Positions 35,743 to 45,225 are shown, numbered from the stretch's first letter. The stretch: DNA of 64,000 nt from Flectonema sp. DT1601 (GCA_964019425.1 OZ025861.1:516126-580125); one strand, 5' to 3'. Program-made: numbers and translations. The notes: generated by a model not told the origin, from the sequence alone.

Positions 35743-36072
35743 CCCGCAAACCCGCAAACCCGCAAACCCGCAAACCCGCAAACCCGCAAACCCGCAAACC
35801 CGCAAACCCGCAAACCCGCAAACCCGCAAACCCGCAAACCCGCAAACCCGCAAACCCGCAAACCCGCAAACCCGCAAACCCGCAAACCCGCAAACCCGCA
35901 AACCCGCAAACCCGCAAACCCGCAAACCCGCAAACCCGCAAACCCGCAAACCCGCAAACCCGCAAACCCGCAAACCCGCAAACCCGCAAACCCGCAAACC
36001 CGCAAACCCGCAAACCCGCAAACCCGCAAACCCGCAAACCCGCAAACCCGCAAACCCGCAAACCCGCAAACC
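35743..36072. repeat. (CCCGCAAA)n array 1, about 41 copies
   Basis: Perfect 8-bp repeats over 330 bp between the fragment on the left and the solo A-B unit on the right. Confidence 0.97.
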
Positions 36073-36628
36073 TCACCTTTACAGGGAACAGCTCAAATGG
36101 CATAGCGATATCACAGCCTTGATTTAGCGCTTGGCGCCGACTTCTTGTAAAGAGATTTTACTTTATTTCGCCGTTATTCTCTGGTGAATATTGTTCTTTC
36201 TACTTTCAGGTTTGGCTGGCTTTGCTTTAAAGAAAACAACTTTTTTGTTCCCACCCACCCGACCCCCGTGACGGCGCCCCCGTCCCGTGGCCATGCATGC
36301 CTTTCGCAGCCTGGTCCGGACGATTTCGCCTCTGTGGCGCCCTGCTACCCCCGTCGCAAATGAATATACTTCGTACGTGGACAATACTTCAATTATCGAT
36401 TACTATAATTCACAACCATCATCTCCCATCACAGCTGCGATATACTTTATGGATGAGACACGACGGCATGTCAGAATTCGATATAGCTGATCAATTTCAA
36501 TTATCCTTAATTGGATTCCGTCATTCTCCTTTAGTATTAATTGCTTGCTTACTCCCTCTCTGTTTTCTATTTCATTATTACTTTTACATTTCTATAGCAG
36601 ATATCGCATAGAAAATGCAGAGCGGTTC
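36073..36628 (+). mobile_element. Solo A-B terminal unit of a diverged YR retroelement
   Basis: Octamer arrays lie on both sides. The left border reads TCACCTTTACAGGGAACAGCTC, trimmed here to its match with the A block (core CAGGGAACAGCTC versus CTGGGAACTGCAC). The segment at 36250-36276 matches the A2-B2 joint of element 1 (42419-42445) at 23 of 27 positions. The right border AGAGCGGTTC|CCC matches the B end. No ORF-bearing interior is present. This is the expected product of recombination between the two A blocks of a full element, equivalent to a solo LTR. Divergence from elements 1-3 shows it belongs to an older or separate subfamily. Confidence 0.65.
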
Positions 36629-36758
36629 CCCGCAAACCCGCAAACCCGCAAACCCGCAAACCCGCAAACCCGCAAACCCGCAAACCCGCAAACCCGCAAA
36701 CCCGCAAACCCGCAAACCCGCAAACCCGCAAACCCGCAAACCCGCAAACCCGCAAACC
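36629..36758. repeat. (CCCGCAAA)n array 2, about 16 copies
   Basis: Perfect 8-bp repeats over 130 bp between the solo A-B unit and element 1. Confidence 0.97.
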
Positions 36759-36968
36759 AACACTCAGACTGGGAACTGCACAAAAGGCAAGTGAAGTACA
36801 ATATACTCTTATAATATTTTCCTTTTCATTGATCAACATTAAATGTTGTTTAAGTATCATTTTTGTTCTCTTGTTATTATTTCAGATTTATCATTTTACT
36901 GTTCTCTTATCATTATTTCATTGTACTCATTTATTCAGGCTAGGAAGGGTCTTAACGCAAAGCGTTTT
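36759..36968 (+). repeat. Element 1 block A1 (210 bp)
   Basis: Matches A2 at 42209-42418 over 210 bp, from AACACTCAGACTGGG to CGCAAAGCGTTTT. Confidence 0.9.
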
Positions 36969-36979
36969 AAGACCCTTCC
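36943..36979. other. Stem-loop at the A1 edge of element 1
   Basis: GGAAGGGTCTTAACGC (36943-36958), loop AAA, then GCGTTTTAAGACCCTTCC (36962-36979). The arms are complementary apart from two extra T. A second GGAAGGGTCTTAACGC copy lies at about 37023-37038. In elements 2 and 3 only the short inner part (AACGC-AAA-GCGTT) remains. Confidence 0.7.
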
Positions 36980-37056
36980 TACCAACGATTCTAAAGCTAC
37001 AGTTTCTGTACTTTATTGGCTAGGAAGGGTCTTAACGCAAAGCGTTTTGAATTAAT

Positions 37057-39093
37057 ATGCCGGATCATTATTATGATTTCTCGGTGCCCGCTAGTATCGC
37101 CGGGAAGGCGAAGGCGATACTAGGGGAGGTGGGGCGCATGAAGGTGTCCCTGGAGGCAAGGAACCGCAGGTTCCAACAAGCGATGGGGCTGTCCGGTGGG
37201 GACAGCATTTGGATGCCCACCTGTCGGGAGGACAGCAATTCATCCCGCAGAGCTGACAACGACAAGTTGTTAGCACTGTGTCTCGACATCCCGGTGGGGT
37301 TGGCGAGAACGCTGTCGGCACGGACTGTGTTCGTGCTGTTGACGGGCCTGGTCGAGGTCAACGCCGATGCGGTGAAGGAGAGGATGAGAAGGCTGGGGAC
37401 GATGACGGGCTCGGCACCCTCGGTTCCGTCGCCGATGACGGGGGGGAGGTCGACCCTCATGGTGATGGAGGTGGACTCGATGGAACAGGTGCCACCGCCG
37501 GTTTTCGCGGAACCGGTTTCGGGAACGAACCCCAGTTTGGAGGGGTTGGCTCGCGCGGGAGGCATGGCCTACCGGGAGCTGAAGGGTCAGGCTGTGGCCC
37601 ACCAATCGGTGACGGAGCAGTTGGCTGCTCGCCAAGCACAACACACGACGGCCGGGGAGAACCTGGAGGTCACCGTGAGCCGGGTGGCCCAGGTGATCAA
37701 CGAGCAAGCCCGGAGGCAGGTGAAGGCGGAAGAACACACCGCCATGGTTGAAGGTGCGGCCGAGGAGGCTTTCAACTCCGTAGCGGATAGGCAGGAGGAG
37801 CTCGGGGAGGCTGTGATGCAGATGGCGAAGGAAAAGGCCAGACAGGACGGGGTGCTGAAGACCGAGCAGCAGAAGCGGGAGGAGTTGCGGCAGCGACTCG
37901 AGCTGCAGCAAAACCTGCTGGACCAACAGAGGGAGGAGCAGGAATTACAGAAGCAGCAGCAACAAAAGCAAGAACTGCAGAGTCAATTGGCACAAGAACA
38001 GCAACAGAAGCAGATTCAACAACAGCAAGCTCAGCAACAACAGTTCCAAGAGGATCAACGGAAGTTGGAGGAGCAGTTAAGGCTTCGGGACGAGCTGCTG
38101 AAGCAGCAACAAGTGCAACAACAGGAACAGCAACGCCAGCTGGACCAGCACAAGCTGGCGGAACAAGCGAAGAGCAACGAGCAGCAGCTTCAGCAGCAGC
38201 AGCTCCAGCAACAGCAGCTGCTGCAACAGGAGCAGAACAAGTTTCAGCAACAGGAACAACGGAGGTTGGAGGAGAGTCTGAACGCACAGCAACAGCAGAT
38301 GACTCAACAACAGCAGGCGCTGCAGCAGCAGGCGCTACAGCAGCAGGGTCTGCTGCTTCAACAACGGCAAGCACCGACAGCGCAGGACGGGCTGAGCACG
38401 GTGTTATCGCAGATGGCGACAACGCTCCACCACCTAGTACCGAAGACGAAGGTGGTCGCTTTCCCGGCAGGTATGTGCAGGGGATCGAAGGTGAAGCGCG
38501 GGTCGGACAAGGGATTCGTGGTGGATCTCGACGGTGTGACCGGGGAGGTGGTCCTGGGATTGATTGGTAGGCGGGAGTCATTCTTTGTGCTCACGCCTGA
38601 ACAATTTAAAGAAGAAGGTTGGCTGTTGGCCCATTGGAATGCGGAGGTGCCTGCGGTGCAGGTGCCATTGGAACAGGCAGCGGCGCAGCATACGTTGTGG
38701 GCTGGCTACGGGGGGCGAGGTGACGTGGAGATGTCCCTCCTCCGGCGGGCGATCACGGAGAAGTTCGGAGAGGGTGGTTCGCAGGTTGCGAAGCAGATGG
38801 TAGGTCTGTTGGCGAAGACGGTGGAGGCGACCATCAACGGTGGGGAGGAAGTGACCTTAGGGTTGCTTCACGAGATGCTGGAGTTCCAACTGATTCGGGG
38901 GGAGCACGGGAGCAGGAGTGGCGACTTGTACCTGAAGGCGCTGGCTGAGAGCTGGGAGGACCCCACCACCGCTGCGGCGAGGAAGGTAGCGTTGAAGGGT
39001 AGCAGGCCAGCCGGTTTGGTGAGGGGGACGACAACGACCGGACAGCAGCCACAACACTTTCCAAAAAACGGGGGGCGTGGTCGGGGGAATTGA
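37057..39093 (+). CDS. Element 1 ORF1: Gag-like, Gln-rich coiled-coil protein
   Basis: 678 residues from the ATG at 37057, shortly after A1. The N-terminus MPDHYYDFSVPAS is kept in diverged form in two other fragments of this window, so it is a family hallmark. The middle (about 210-460) is a Glu- then Gln-rich coiled coil. A compact C-terminal domain (about 465-640) follows, then a basic Gly/Arg tail (RGRGN). No zinc knuckle is visible. By position it should be the nucleic-acid-packaging, Gag-like protein of the element; that role is inferred from gene order. Confidence 0.7.
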   Translation: MPDHYYDFSVPASIAGKAKAILGEVGRMKVSLEARNRRFQQAMGLSGGDSIWMPTCREDSNSSRRADNDKLLALCLDIPVGLARTLSARTVFVLLTGLVEVNADAVKERMRRLGTMTGSAPSVPSPMTGGRSTLMVMEVDSMEQVPPPVFAEPVSGTNPSLEGLARAGGMAYRELKGQAVAHQSVTEQLAARQAQHTTAGENLEVTVSRVAQVINEQARRQVKAEEHTAMVEGAAEEAFNSVADRQEELGEAVMQMAKEKARQDGVLKTEQQKREELRQRLELQQNLLDQQREEQELQKQQQQKQELQSQLAQEQQQKQIQQQQAQQQQFQEDQRKLEEQLRLRDELLKQQQVQQQEQQRQLDQHKLAEQAKSNEQQLQQQQLQQQQLLQQEQNKFQQQEQRRLEESLNAQQQQMTQQQQALQQQALQQQGLLLQQRQAPTAQDGLSTVLSQMATTLHHLVPKTKVVAFPAGMCRGSKVKRGSDKGFVVDLDGVTGEVVLGLIGRRESFFVLTPEQFKEEGWLLAHWNAEVPAVQVPLEQAAAQHTLWAGYGGRGDVEMSLLRRAITEKFGEGGSQVAKQMVGLLAKTVEATINGGEEVTLGLLHEMLEFQLIRGEHGSRSGDLYLKALAESWEDPTTAAARKVALKGSRPAGLVRGTTTTGQQPQHFPKNGGRGRGN

Positions 39094-39186
39094 ATCCTGG
39101 CCGTAAACAAACCCGTAGAGGGCGTCGCGGGAGGAGGGGCGGCAAGTGGGCCGCGGCCTCTCCTGGTCGGCGCGGTGCCAGCTGGA

Positions 39187-40230
39187 ATGCGACGTGGGTC
39201 AACGAGTGTCGTCGCACCGGAACCTTGCGCAAGTACGCAAGAGGGATTCCGAAAACGAAGATGCGCTGCGCAGGTGGAAGTTCCGTCGGTTTTCGGGAAG
39301 GTGGTCCTCGAACACATCCGGAGGGACGATCGACACCGTGGAGACACGATGGAAGTAAGGGTGGACCACGACACAGCGTTGGAGCGCCTGGGGGTGGTCG
39401 TCGCGTCGATGTGGGCGGACGAAACCTCGTCGAAGCGCAGAAACCTCTGGGGTCGGTTGGAACAATGGGCGTTGGCTCAGCGTCTGCCAATGTCTGCCGA
39501 AACAGCTGCGTTGTTCGTGCTGGCCACAGACGTGAGACCGCAGGGACAGCTGCAATACGCAAAGGCGCTGTCCGGGATCTACCGACACCTTGGTCTGGAA
39601 AACCAACCGCTCCTCAGCCTGGCAAGCGCGCTGAGGGCAAAAGGGGCGGCCGTTCCGCGTTCGCAAGCAGTTCCCATGTCAAAGGAGCAGCTGTTGGGTT
39701 GGGCGAGAAGTCTAACGGGACGTTTGAGGCTCGCGGCGCTGGTGTGTTGGAAGTCGGCTTCCCGGTGGGGAGAAGTGCACGTGCTGACGTCGGCGCATTT
39801 CGTTCTGGTGGAGGACACGGAAGTGATCGTGGACTGGGGGACGTCGCCAAAACACCGGAGAGCAAACCCGTTCGTGCCGTCCCGTTGGGCGGTCTTGCGG
39901 GGGGATCTGGTCGGGGAGATCGCAAGCTTGTTTCGGGAGCTGGCTCCTTTCGATCGGCTGACGGATGTCACCACCGAGCGGTTGGCAGAGTTGTGGCGGG
40001 GGACTCCGGGGATGCGGGGTTTTACGGGCCACTCGATAAAACGAGGCGCCGCCGCGGCTTTGATGCGAGCGATGGCCGAGGGAAGGCTCACAGAAGGGTA
40101 CCTGGTATCACGACTGTTGAAGCACGCCGAAGACGGAACCAACATCTCTGCAACAACGATCAGGTATTCGTCGGATTTCGTGGACACCGCCCGAGCGCTG
40201 CAAACGTGGAAGGTCACCATCCTGCTGTAG
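39187..40230 (+). CDS. Element 1 ORF2: tyrosine recombinase (YR)
   Basis: 347 residues from the first ATG; the frame is the same as ORF1 and stays open back to the ORF1 stop, so the true start is uncertain. The recombinase signature is in the C-terminal half: Arg in the SASRWGEVHVL box, then TGHSIKRGAAAAL (the H-x-x-R pattern) and a Tyr in TTIRYSSDF as the likely nucleophile. YR enzymes of this class integrate circular element DNA by strand exchange with a short shared sequence. Order Gag-YR-RT matches DIRS and VIPER rather than Ngaro. Confidence 0.8.
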   Translation: MRRGSTSVVAPEPCASTQEGFRKRRCAAQVEVPSVFGKVVLEHIRRDDRHRGDTMEVRVDHDTALERLGVVVASMWADETSSKRRNLWGRLEQWALAQRLPMSAETAALFVLATDVRPQGQLQYAKALSGIYRHLGLENQPLLSLASALRAKGAAVPRSQAVPMSKEQLLGWARSLTGRLRLAALVCWKSASRWGEVHVLTSAHFVLVEDTEVIVDWGTSPKHRRANPFVPSRWAVLRGDLVGEIASLFRELAPFDRLTDVTTERLAELWRGTPGMRGFTGHSIKRGAAAALMRAMAEGRLTEGYLVSRLLKHAEDGTNISATTIRYSSDFVDTARALQTWKVTILL

Positions 40231-40262
40231 TTGCGGAGGACGTTGACGACGAAGGTGAGGCG

Positions 40263-41909
40263 ATGGAAGCGGTGGCGCGGCTGTCTCCGTGCACGACGCA
40301 CAGCATCATCAGGAGGGGCAAGCGGACAAGACTGCCGTCGACGGCGGAGGAACGTTCGTCGCCTTTGCATGTGAGTGGCGTTGAGACGATGGATGTTGAC
40401 GGACTCAGACGTAGGATGACTGATGTTGCGAGGGATAGGTTCGATCAGGTGTGGAACTTGACCTTTTATCCGGAGGTGGGGAAGTTGAGTCGCTCGTCGT
40501 CTACTTCATCTTTCGCTGGGAGGCACGCTGCGGAGTTGCTGAGGAACGGGATCGCGCGAGCTGCGAGTGGACCGGGGAGAGCGGTGAACGTTCCATTCAC
40601 CGTGGTGGAGGAGAAGCCGGAGGGACTGCGGCAGCGGTTCATCCTTTGGACGAGGGATGCGAATGGTTGGGCCGAAGAAGCTTACGAAGCTCACGTCCCG
40701 CTGTTCCACATCTCAAAATATTTGGATCGGGTTCTGACCGAGGTTGGCTCGACACGGGATTTCAAGACAGGTTTTTATGCTATTGAAATCCCGGAGGAAG
40801 CGAGAGATCTCTTCCGATTCAAGACGACGGAGGGTGAATGGTTCGAGCTGTGCCGTTTGCCGATGGGGCATGTCTGCGCGCCGGAGCTGATGCACTCTTT
40901 GGCAGCGGCGGCTGCGGGGGATCCAGCTTACGTGCGACGTCAGTGGGCTGCCAGGGATGTTGGCGTTGACGTGTTCATCGACAACATTCGGTACACGGGG
41001 ACGGAAGGCGCGGTGTTGGCGGCGACGGTGAATCTCGATGCTGCGGCGGCGGACTTCCGTCTTACATGGAAGCCGTCTGACTCGAATACGGCGGTGAGCA
41101 AGTACACGTTTTTGGGTGTGGACTTTGACCACGAGGCGTCGTCGGTCATGCCGTCAGCGAAGATCCGGCGGAAGTTGGCGGCGGTGGACTTGTCGTCTGT
41201 GACGGCGAGTCAGTTGGAGTCGATGGCTGGGAGGCTGATGCATGCGTCGGCGATCGCTGCGGCGTCTCCGGGGAAATACTGGTATGCCTTGAAGTTCTTG
41301 CGGAGGTTGTCGAACGGTTTGAACCGCGGGGTGAGGCAGGTGCATGATGTAGTGTCGGTCCCTGTTTCGGTCGCGATGGAGTTGCGCAGTTGGTCGGCTG
41401 CCGCTGTGACGAGGAGGGTGGTTGCGCGGGAGCCGGCTGAAGATGAATTCACGACGTTCGTGGATGCTTCATTGAGAGGTTGGGGCGGAGTCGTTGTGAA
41501 CGACAGGACGGCCGAGGTTACTGTATTGGGGGATGCGTGGGGTCCTTCGGAACAGTCGCTCCACATCAATGTTCTCGAGGGGATGGCGTTCAGGAACACG
41601 GTCTCGGGGATGCCGGTTTGCTGTGATGGTAAGCGGATGACCATCTGGATCGACAACACGTCCGTCATTGGCGTAGCACGGAAGAAGATGTCAGTCCGAT
41701 CGCAACGGCTGAACGATGCGGTCGTGCAGGCCATCGATGTGCTGGCAGACAGAAAGGTTAGTTTCTGTATTGCCTATGTGAAGTCGGCGCTGAACCCAGC
41801 AGACTTGCCATCGAGGGTGGATCCAGGAGTTATAGGCTCATCGGAGCACCAGCGGGAAGTTGAACTTGCGGTGAGGGCCTTTCTGACTCGCGATGTGGTG
41901 GTGGTGTGA
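40263..41909 (+). CDS. Element 1 ORF3: reverse transcriptase with RNase H
   Basis: 548 residues from ATG 40263, 32 bases after the YR stop. The RT part has RQRFILWTRDAN, DFKTGFYAIEIPEEARDLF, LCRLPMGHVCAPELM and the catalytic-box equivalent VFIDNIRYTG. These phrases resemble VIPER/TATE RT as I remember it. The RNase H part has TTFVDASLRGWG, a Glu in NVLEGMAF, WIDNTSV and YVKSALNPADLPSR. The same frame is open far upstream, to 39090, across the whole YR ORF; that part has Arg/Gly-rich, gene-shadow composition. The stop codon overlaps the start of block B1. Confidence 0.85.
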   Translation: MEAVARLSPCTTHSIIRRGKRTRLPSTAEERSSPLHVSGVETMDVDGLRRRMTDVARDRFDQVWNLTFYPEVGKLSRSSSTSSFAGRHAAELLRNGIARAASGPGRAVNVPFTVVEEKPEGLRQRFILWTRDANGWAEEAYEAHVPLFHISKYLDRVLTEVGSTRDFKTGFYAIEIPEEARDLFRFKTTEGEWFELCRLPMGHVCAPELMHSLAAAAAGDPAYVRRQWAARDVGVDVFIDNIRYTGTEGAVLAATVNLDAAAADFRLTWKPSDSNTAVSKYTFLGVDFDHEASSVMPSAKIRRKLAAVDLSSVTASQLESMAGRLMHASAIAAASPGKYWYALKFLRRLSNGLNRGVRQVHDVVSVPVSVAMELRSWSAAAVTRRVVAREPAEDEFTTFVDASLRGWGGVVVNDRTAEVTVLGDAWGPSEQSLHINVLEGMAFRNTVSGMPVCCDGKRMTIWIDNTSVIGVARKKMSVRSQRLNDAVVQAIDVLADRKVSFCIAYVKSALNPADLPSRVDPGVIGSSEHQREVELAVRAFLTRDVVVV

Positions 41910-42737
41910 CGGTGCCAACCTTTCCCCCGGCCGATTTTAGGCCGTGGTCGAACATGCAATTGTACAAGCATGCGGTGCCGTTTTCCCATTACCCCTTCGT
42001 GAATGAGTTGCTTCGTGTTAACTTGGTTCTCCTTTGTCTTTCTCATCATCATTTTATTCAGCTGAGAAAATGGGAAAGCTAAGACGACATGAGGCTTATG
42101 ATGCTAGTATCTTGTTATGTGGTTAATTCGTGTGATTGTTTTTATCAGACTCTCCTTTATGACTTTTCCTTTTCAACAGTACTTCACTGAGAATGCCGAG
42201 CGGTTCCCAACACTCAGACTGGGAACTGCACAAAAGGCAAGTGAAGTACAATATACTCTTATAATATTTTCCTTTTCATTGATCAACATTAAATGTTGTT
42301 TAAGTATCATTTTTGTTCTCTTGTTATTATTTCAGATTTATCATTTTACTGTTCTCTTATCATTATTTCATTGTACTCATTTATTCAGGCTAGGAAGGGT
42401 CTTAACGCAAAGCGTTTTCCCACCCGCCCTACCCCTGTGACGGTGCCAACCTTTCCCCCGGCCGATTTTAGGCCGTGGTCGAACATGCAATTGTACAAGC
42501 ATGCGGTGCCGTTTTCCCATTACCCCTTCGTGAATGAGTTGCTTCGTGTTAACTTGGTTCTCCTTTGTCTTTCTCATCATCATTTTATTCAGCTGAGAAA
42601 ATGGGAAAGCTAAGACGACATGAGGCTTATGATGCTAGTATCTTGTTATGTGGTTAATTCGTGTGATTGTTTTTATCAGACTCTCCTTTATGACTTTTCC
42701 TTTTCAACAGTACTTCACTGAGAATGCCGAGCGGTTC
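41905..42737 (+). repeat. Element 1 right end: B1-A2-B2
   Basis: B1 (41905-42206) and B2 (42436-42737) are 302-bp copies; A2 (42209-42418) repeats A1. B1 and A2 meet as GGTTCCCAACACTC, which is the joint a circular form of the element would have. A2 and B2 are linked by a 17-bp C-rich spacer. Confidence 0.88.
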
Positions 42738-42875
42738 CCCGCAAACCCGCAAACCCGCAAACCCGCAAACCCGCAAACCCGCAAACCCGCAAACCCGCAA
42801 ACCCGCAAACCCGCAAACCCGCAAACCCGCAAACCCGCAAACCCGCAAACCCGCAAACCCGCAAACCCGCAAACC
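42738..42875. repeat. (CCCGCAAA)n array 3, about 17 copies
   Basis: Perfect 8-bp repeats over 138 bp between elements 1 and 2. Confidence 0.97.
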
Positions 42876-43095
42876 AACACTCAGACTGGGAACTGCACAA
42901 AAGGCAAGTGAAGTACGATATACTCTTATAATATTTTCCTTTTCATTAATCAACATTAAATGTTGTTTAAGTATCATTTTTGTTCTCTTGTTATTATTTC
43001 AGATTTATCATTTTACTGTTCTCTTATCAATATTTCATTGTACTCATTTATTCAGGCTAGGAAGGGTCTTAACGCAAAGCGTTTTAAGAATTAAT

Positions 43096-45132
43096 ATGCC
43101 GGATCATTATTATGATTTTTCGGTGCCCGCTAGTATCGCCGGGAAGGCGAAGGCGATACTAGGGGAGGTGGGGCGCATGAAGGTGTCCCTGGAGGCAAGG
43201 AACCGCAGGTTCCAACAAGCGATGGGGCTGTCCGGTGGGGACAGCATTTGGATGCCCACCTGTCGGGAGGACAGCAATTCATCCCGCAGAGCTGACAACG
43301 ACAAGTTGTTAGCTCTGTGTCTCGACATCCCGGTGGGGTTGGCGAGAACGCTGTCGGCACGGACTGTGTTCGTGCTGTTGACGGGCCTGGTCGAGGTCAA
43401 CGCCGATGCGGTGAAGGAGAGGATGAGAAGGCTGGGGACGATGACGGGCTCGGCACCCTCGGTTCCGTCGCCGATGACGGGGGGGAGGTCGACCCTCATG
43501 GTGATGGAGGTGGACTCGATGGAACAGGTGCCACCGCCGGTTTTCGCGGAACCGGTTTCGGGAACGAACCCCAGTTTGGAGGGGTTGGCTCGCGCGGGAG
43601 GCATGGCCTACCGGGAGCTGAAGGGTCAGGCTGTGGCCCACCAATCGGTGACGGAGCAGTTGGCTGCTCGCCAAGCACAACACACGACGGCCGGGGAGAA
43701 CCTGGAGGTCACCGTGAGCCGGGTGGCCCAGGTGATCAACGAGCAAGCCCGGAGGCAGGTGAAGGCGGAAGAACACACCGCCATGGTTGAAGGTGCGGCC
43801 GAGGAGGCTTTCAACTCCGTAGCGGATAGGCAGGAGGAGCTCGGGGAGGCTGTGATGCAGATGGCGAAGGAAAAGGCCAGACAGGACGGGGTGCTGAAGA
43901 CCGAGCAGCAGAAGCGGGAGGAGTTGCGGCAGCGACTCGAGCTGCAGCAAAACCTGCTGGACCAACAGAGGGAGGAGCAGGAATTACAGAAGCAGCAGCA
44001 ACAAAAGCAAGAACTGCAGAGTCAATTGGCACAAGAACAGCAACAGAAGCAGATTCAACAACAGCAAGCTCAGCAACAACAGTTCCAAGAGGATCAACGG
44101 AAGTTGGAGGAGCAGTTAAGGCTTCGGGACGAGCTGCTGAAGCAACAACAAGTGCAACAACAGGAACAGCAACGCCAGCTGGACCAGCACAAGCTGGCGG
44201 AACAAGCGAAGAGCAACGAGCAGCAGCTTCAGCAGCAGCAGCTCCAGCAACAGCAGCTGCTGCAACAGGAGCAGAACAAGTTTCAGCAACAGGAACAACG
44301 GAGGTTGGAGGAGAGTCTGAACGCACAGCAACAGCAGATGACTCAACAACAGCAGGCGCTGCAGCAGCAGGCGCTACAGCAGCAGGGTCTGCTGCTTCAA
44401 CAACGGCAAGCACCGACAGCGCAGGACGGGCTGAGCACGGTGTTATCGCAGATGGCGACAACGCTCCACCACCTAGTACCGAAGACGAAGGTGGTCGCTT
44501 TCCCGGCAGGTATGTGCAGGGGATCGAAGGTGAAGCGCGGGTCGGACAAGGGATTCGTGGTGGATCTCGACGGTGTGACCGGGGAGGTGGTCCTGGGATT
44601 GATTGGTAGGCGGGAGTCATTCTTTGTGCTCACGCCTGAACAATTTAAAGAAGAAGGTTGGCTGTTGGCCCATTGGAATGCGGAGGTGCCTGCGGTGCAG
44701 GTGCCATTGGAACAGGCAGCGGCGCAGCATACGTTGTGGGCTGGCTACGGGGGGCGAGGTGACGTGGAGATGTCCCTCCTCCGGCGGGCGATCACGGAGA
44801 AGTTCGGAGAGGGTGGTTCGCAAGTTGCGAAGCAGATGGTAGGTCTGTTGGCGAAGACGGTGGAGGCGACCATCAACGGTGGGGAGGAAGTGACCTTAGG
44901 GTTGCTTCACGAGATGCTGGAGTTCCAACTGATTCGGGGGGAGCACGGGAGCAGGAGTGGCGACCTGTACCTGAAGGCGCTGGCTGAGAGCTGGGAGGAC
45001 CCCACCACCGCTGCGGCGAGGAAGGTAGCGTTGAAGGGTAGCAGGCCAGCCGGTTTGGTGAGGGGGACGACAACGACCGGACAGCAGCCACAACACTTTC
45101 CAAAAAACGGGGGGCGTGGTCGGGGGAATTGA
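43096..45132 (+). CDS. Element 2 ORF1: Gag-like, Gln-rich coiled-coil protein
   Basis: 678 residues, same domain plan as element 1 ORF1. The frame is also open upstream through A1 and the octamer array, because the array length is a multiple of three and octamers contain no stop; that extension is not taken as coding. Confidence 0.7.
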   Translation: MPDHYYDFSVPASIAGKAKAILGEVGRMKVSLEARNRRFQQAMGLSGGDSIWMPTCREDSNSSRRADNDKLLALCLDIPVGLARTLSARTVFVLLTGLVEVNADAVKERMRRLGTMTGSAPSVPSPMTGGRSTLMVMEVDSMEQVPPPVFAEPVSGTNPSLEGLARAGGMAYRELKGQAVAHQSVTEQLAARQAQHTTAGENLEVTVSRVAQVINEQARRQVKAEEHTAMVEGAAEEAFNSVADRQEELGEAVMQMAKEKARQDGVLKTEQQKREELRQRLELQQNLLDQQREEQELQKQQQQKQELQSQLAQEQQQKQIQQQQAQQQQFQEDQRKLEEQLRLRDELLKQQQVQQQEQQRQLDQHKLAEQAKSNEQQLQQQQLQQQQLLQQEQNKFQQQEQRRLEESLNAQQQQMTQQQQALQQQALQQQGLLLQQRQAPTAQDGLSTVLSQMATTLHHLVPKTKVVAFPAGMCRGSKVKRGSDKGFVVDLDGVTGEVVLGLIGRRESFFVLTPEQFKEEGWLLAHWNAEVPAVQVPLEQAAAQHTLWAGYGGRGDVEMSLLRRAITEKFGEGGSQVAKQMVGLLAKTVEATINGGEEVTLGLLHEMLEFQLIRGEHGSRSGDLYLKALAESWEDPTTAAARKVALKGSRPAGLVRGTTTTGQQPQHFPKNGGRGRGN

Positions 45133-45225
45133 ATCCTGGCCGTAAACAAACCCGTAGAGGGCGTCGCGGGAGGAGGGGCGGCAAGTGGGCCGCGGCCTCT
45201 CCTGGTCGGCGCGGTGCCAGCTGGA

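Larger units (their letters stand above)
36759..42737 (+). mobile_element. YR retrotransposon element 1 (VIPER/TATE-like, DIRS order), looks whole
   Basis: 5,979 bp between two octamer arrays. Layout: A1 (36759-36968), Gag-like ORF, tyrosine recombinase ORF, RT-RNase H ORF, then B1 (41905-42206), A2 (42209-42418), B2 (42436-42737). This is the split-direct-repeat plan A1-ORFs-B1A2B2 known from VIPER and Ngaro-type elements. No target-site duplication is expected for this class, and none can be seen inside a tandem array. All three ORFs are open and it looks whole. Near-identity to elements 2 and 3 implies a recent origin. It is visibly richer in G+C than the host genes. Confidence 0.85.

Noticed and set aside
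35658-36122. Open frames on both strands across array 1 (PANPQTRK / VCGFAGLR)
   Set aside because: Same artefact of the octamer. The same applies to arrays 2 to 5.
37270-38581. Long minus-strand frames opposite the element ORFs (for example 37270-37926 and 37772-38581)
   Set aside because: Shadows of G+C-rich, Gln-rich coding sequence on the + strand; their composition (His/Leu/Pro or Ala/Pro runs) mirrors the sense codons.
42724-43095. In-frame extension of the element 2 Gag-like ORF back through A1 and the octamer array (also seen for element 3)
   Set aside because: It depends on the array length being a multiple of three. Element 1 does not have it, and a proper ATG with the conserved MPDHYYDFSVP start lies downstream.
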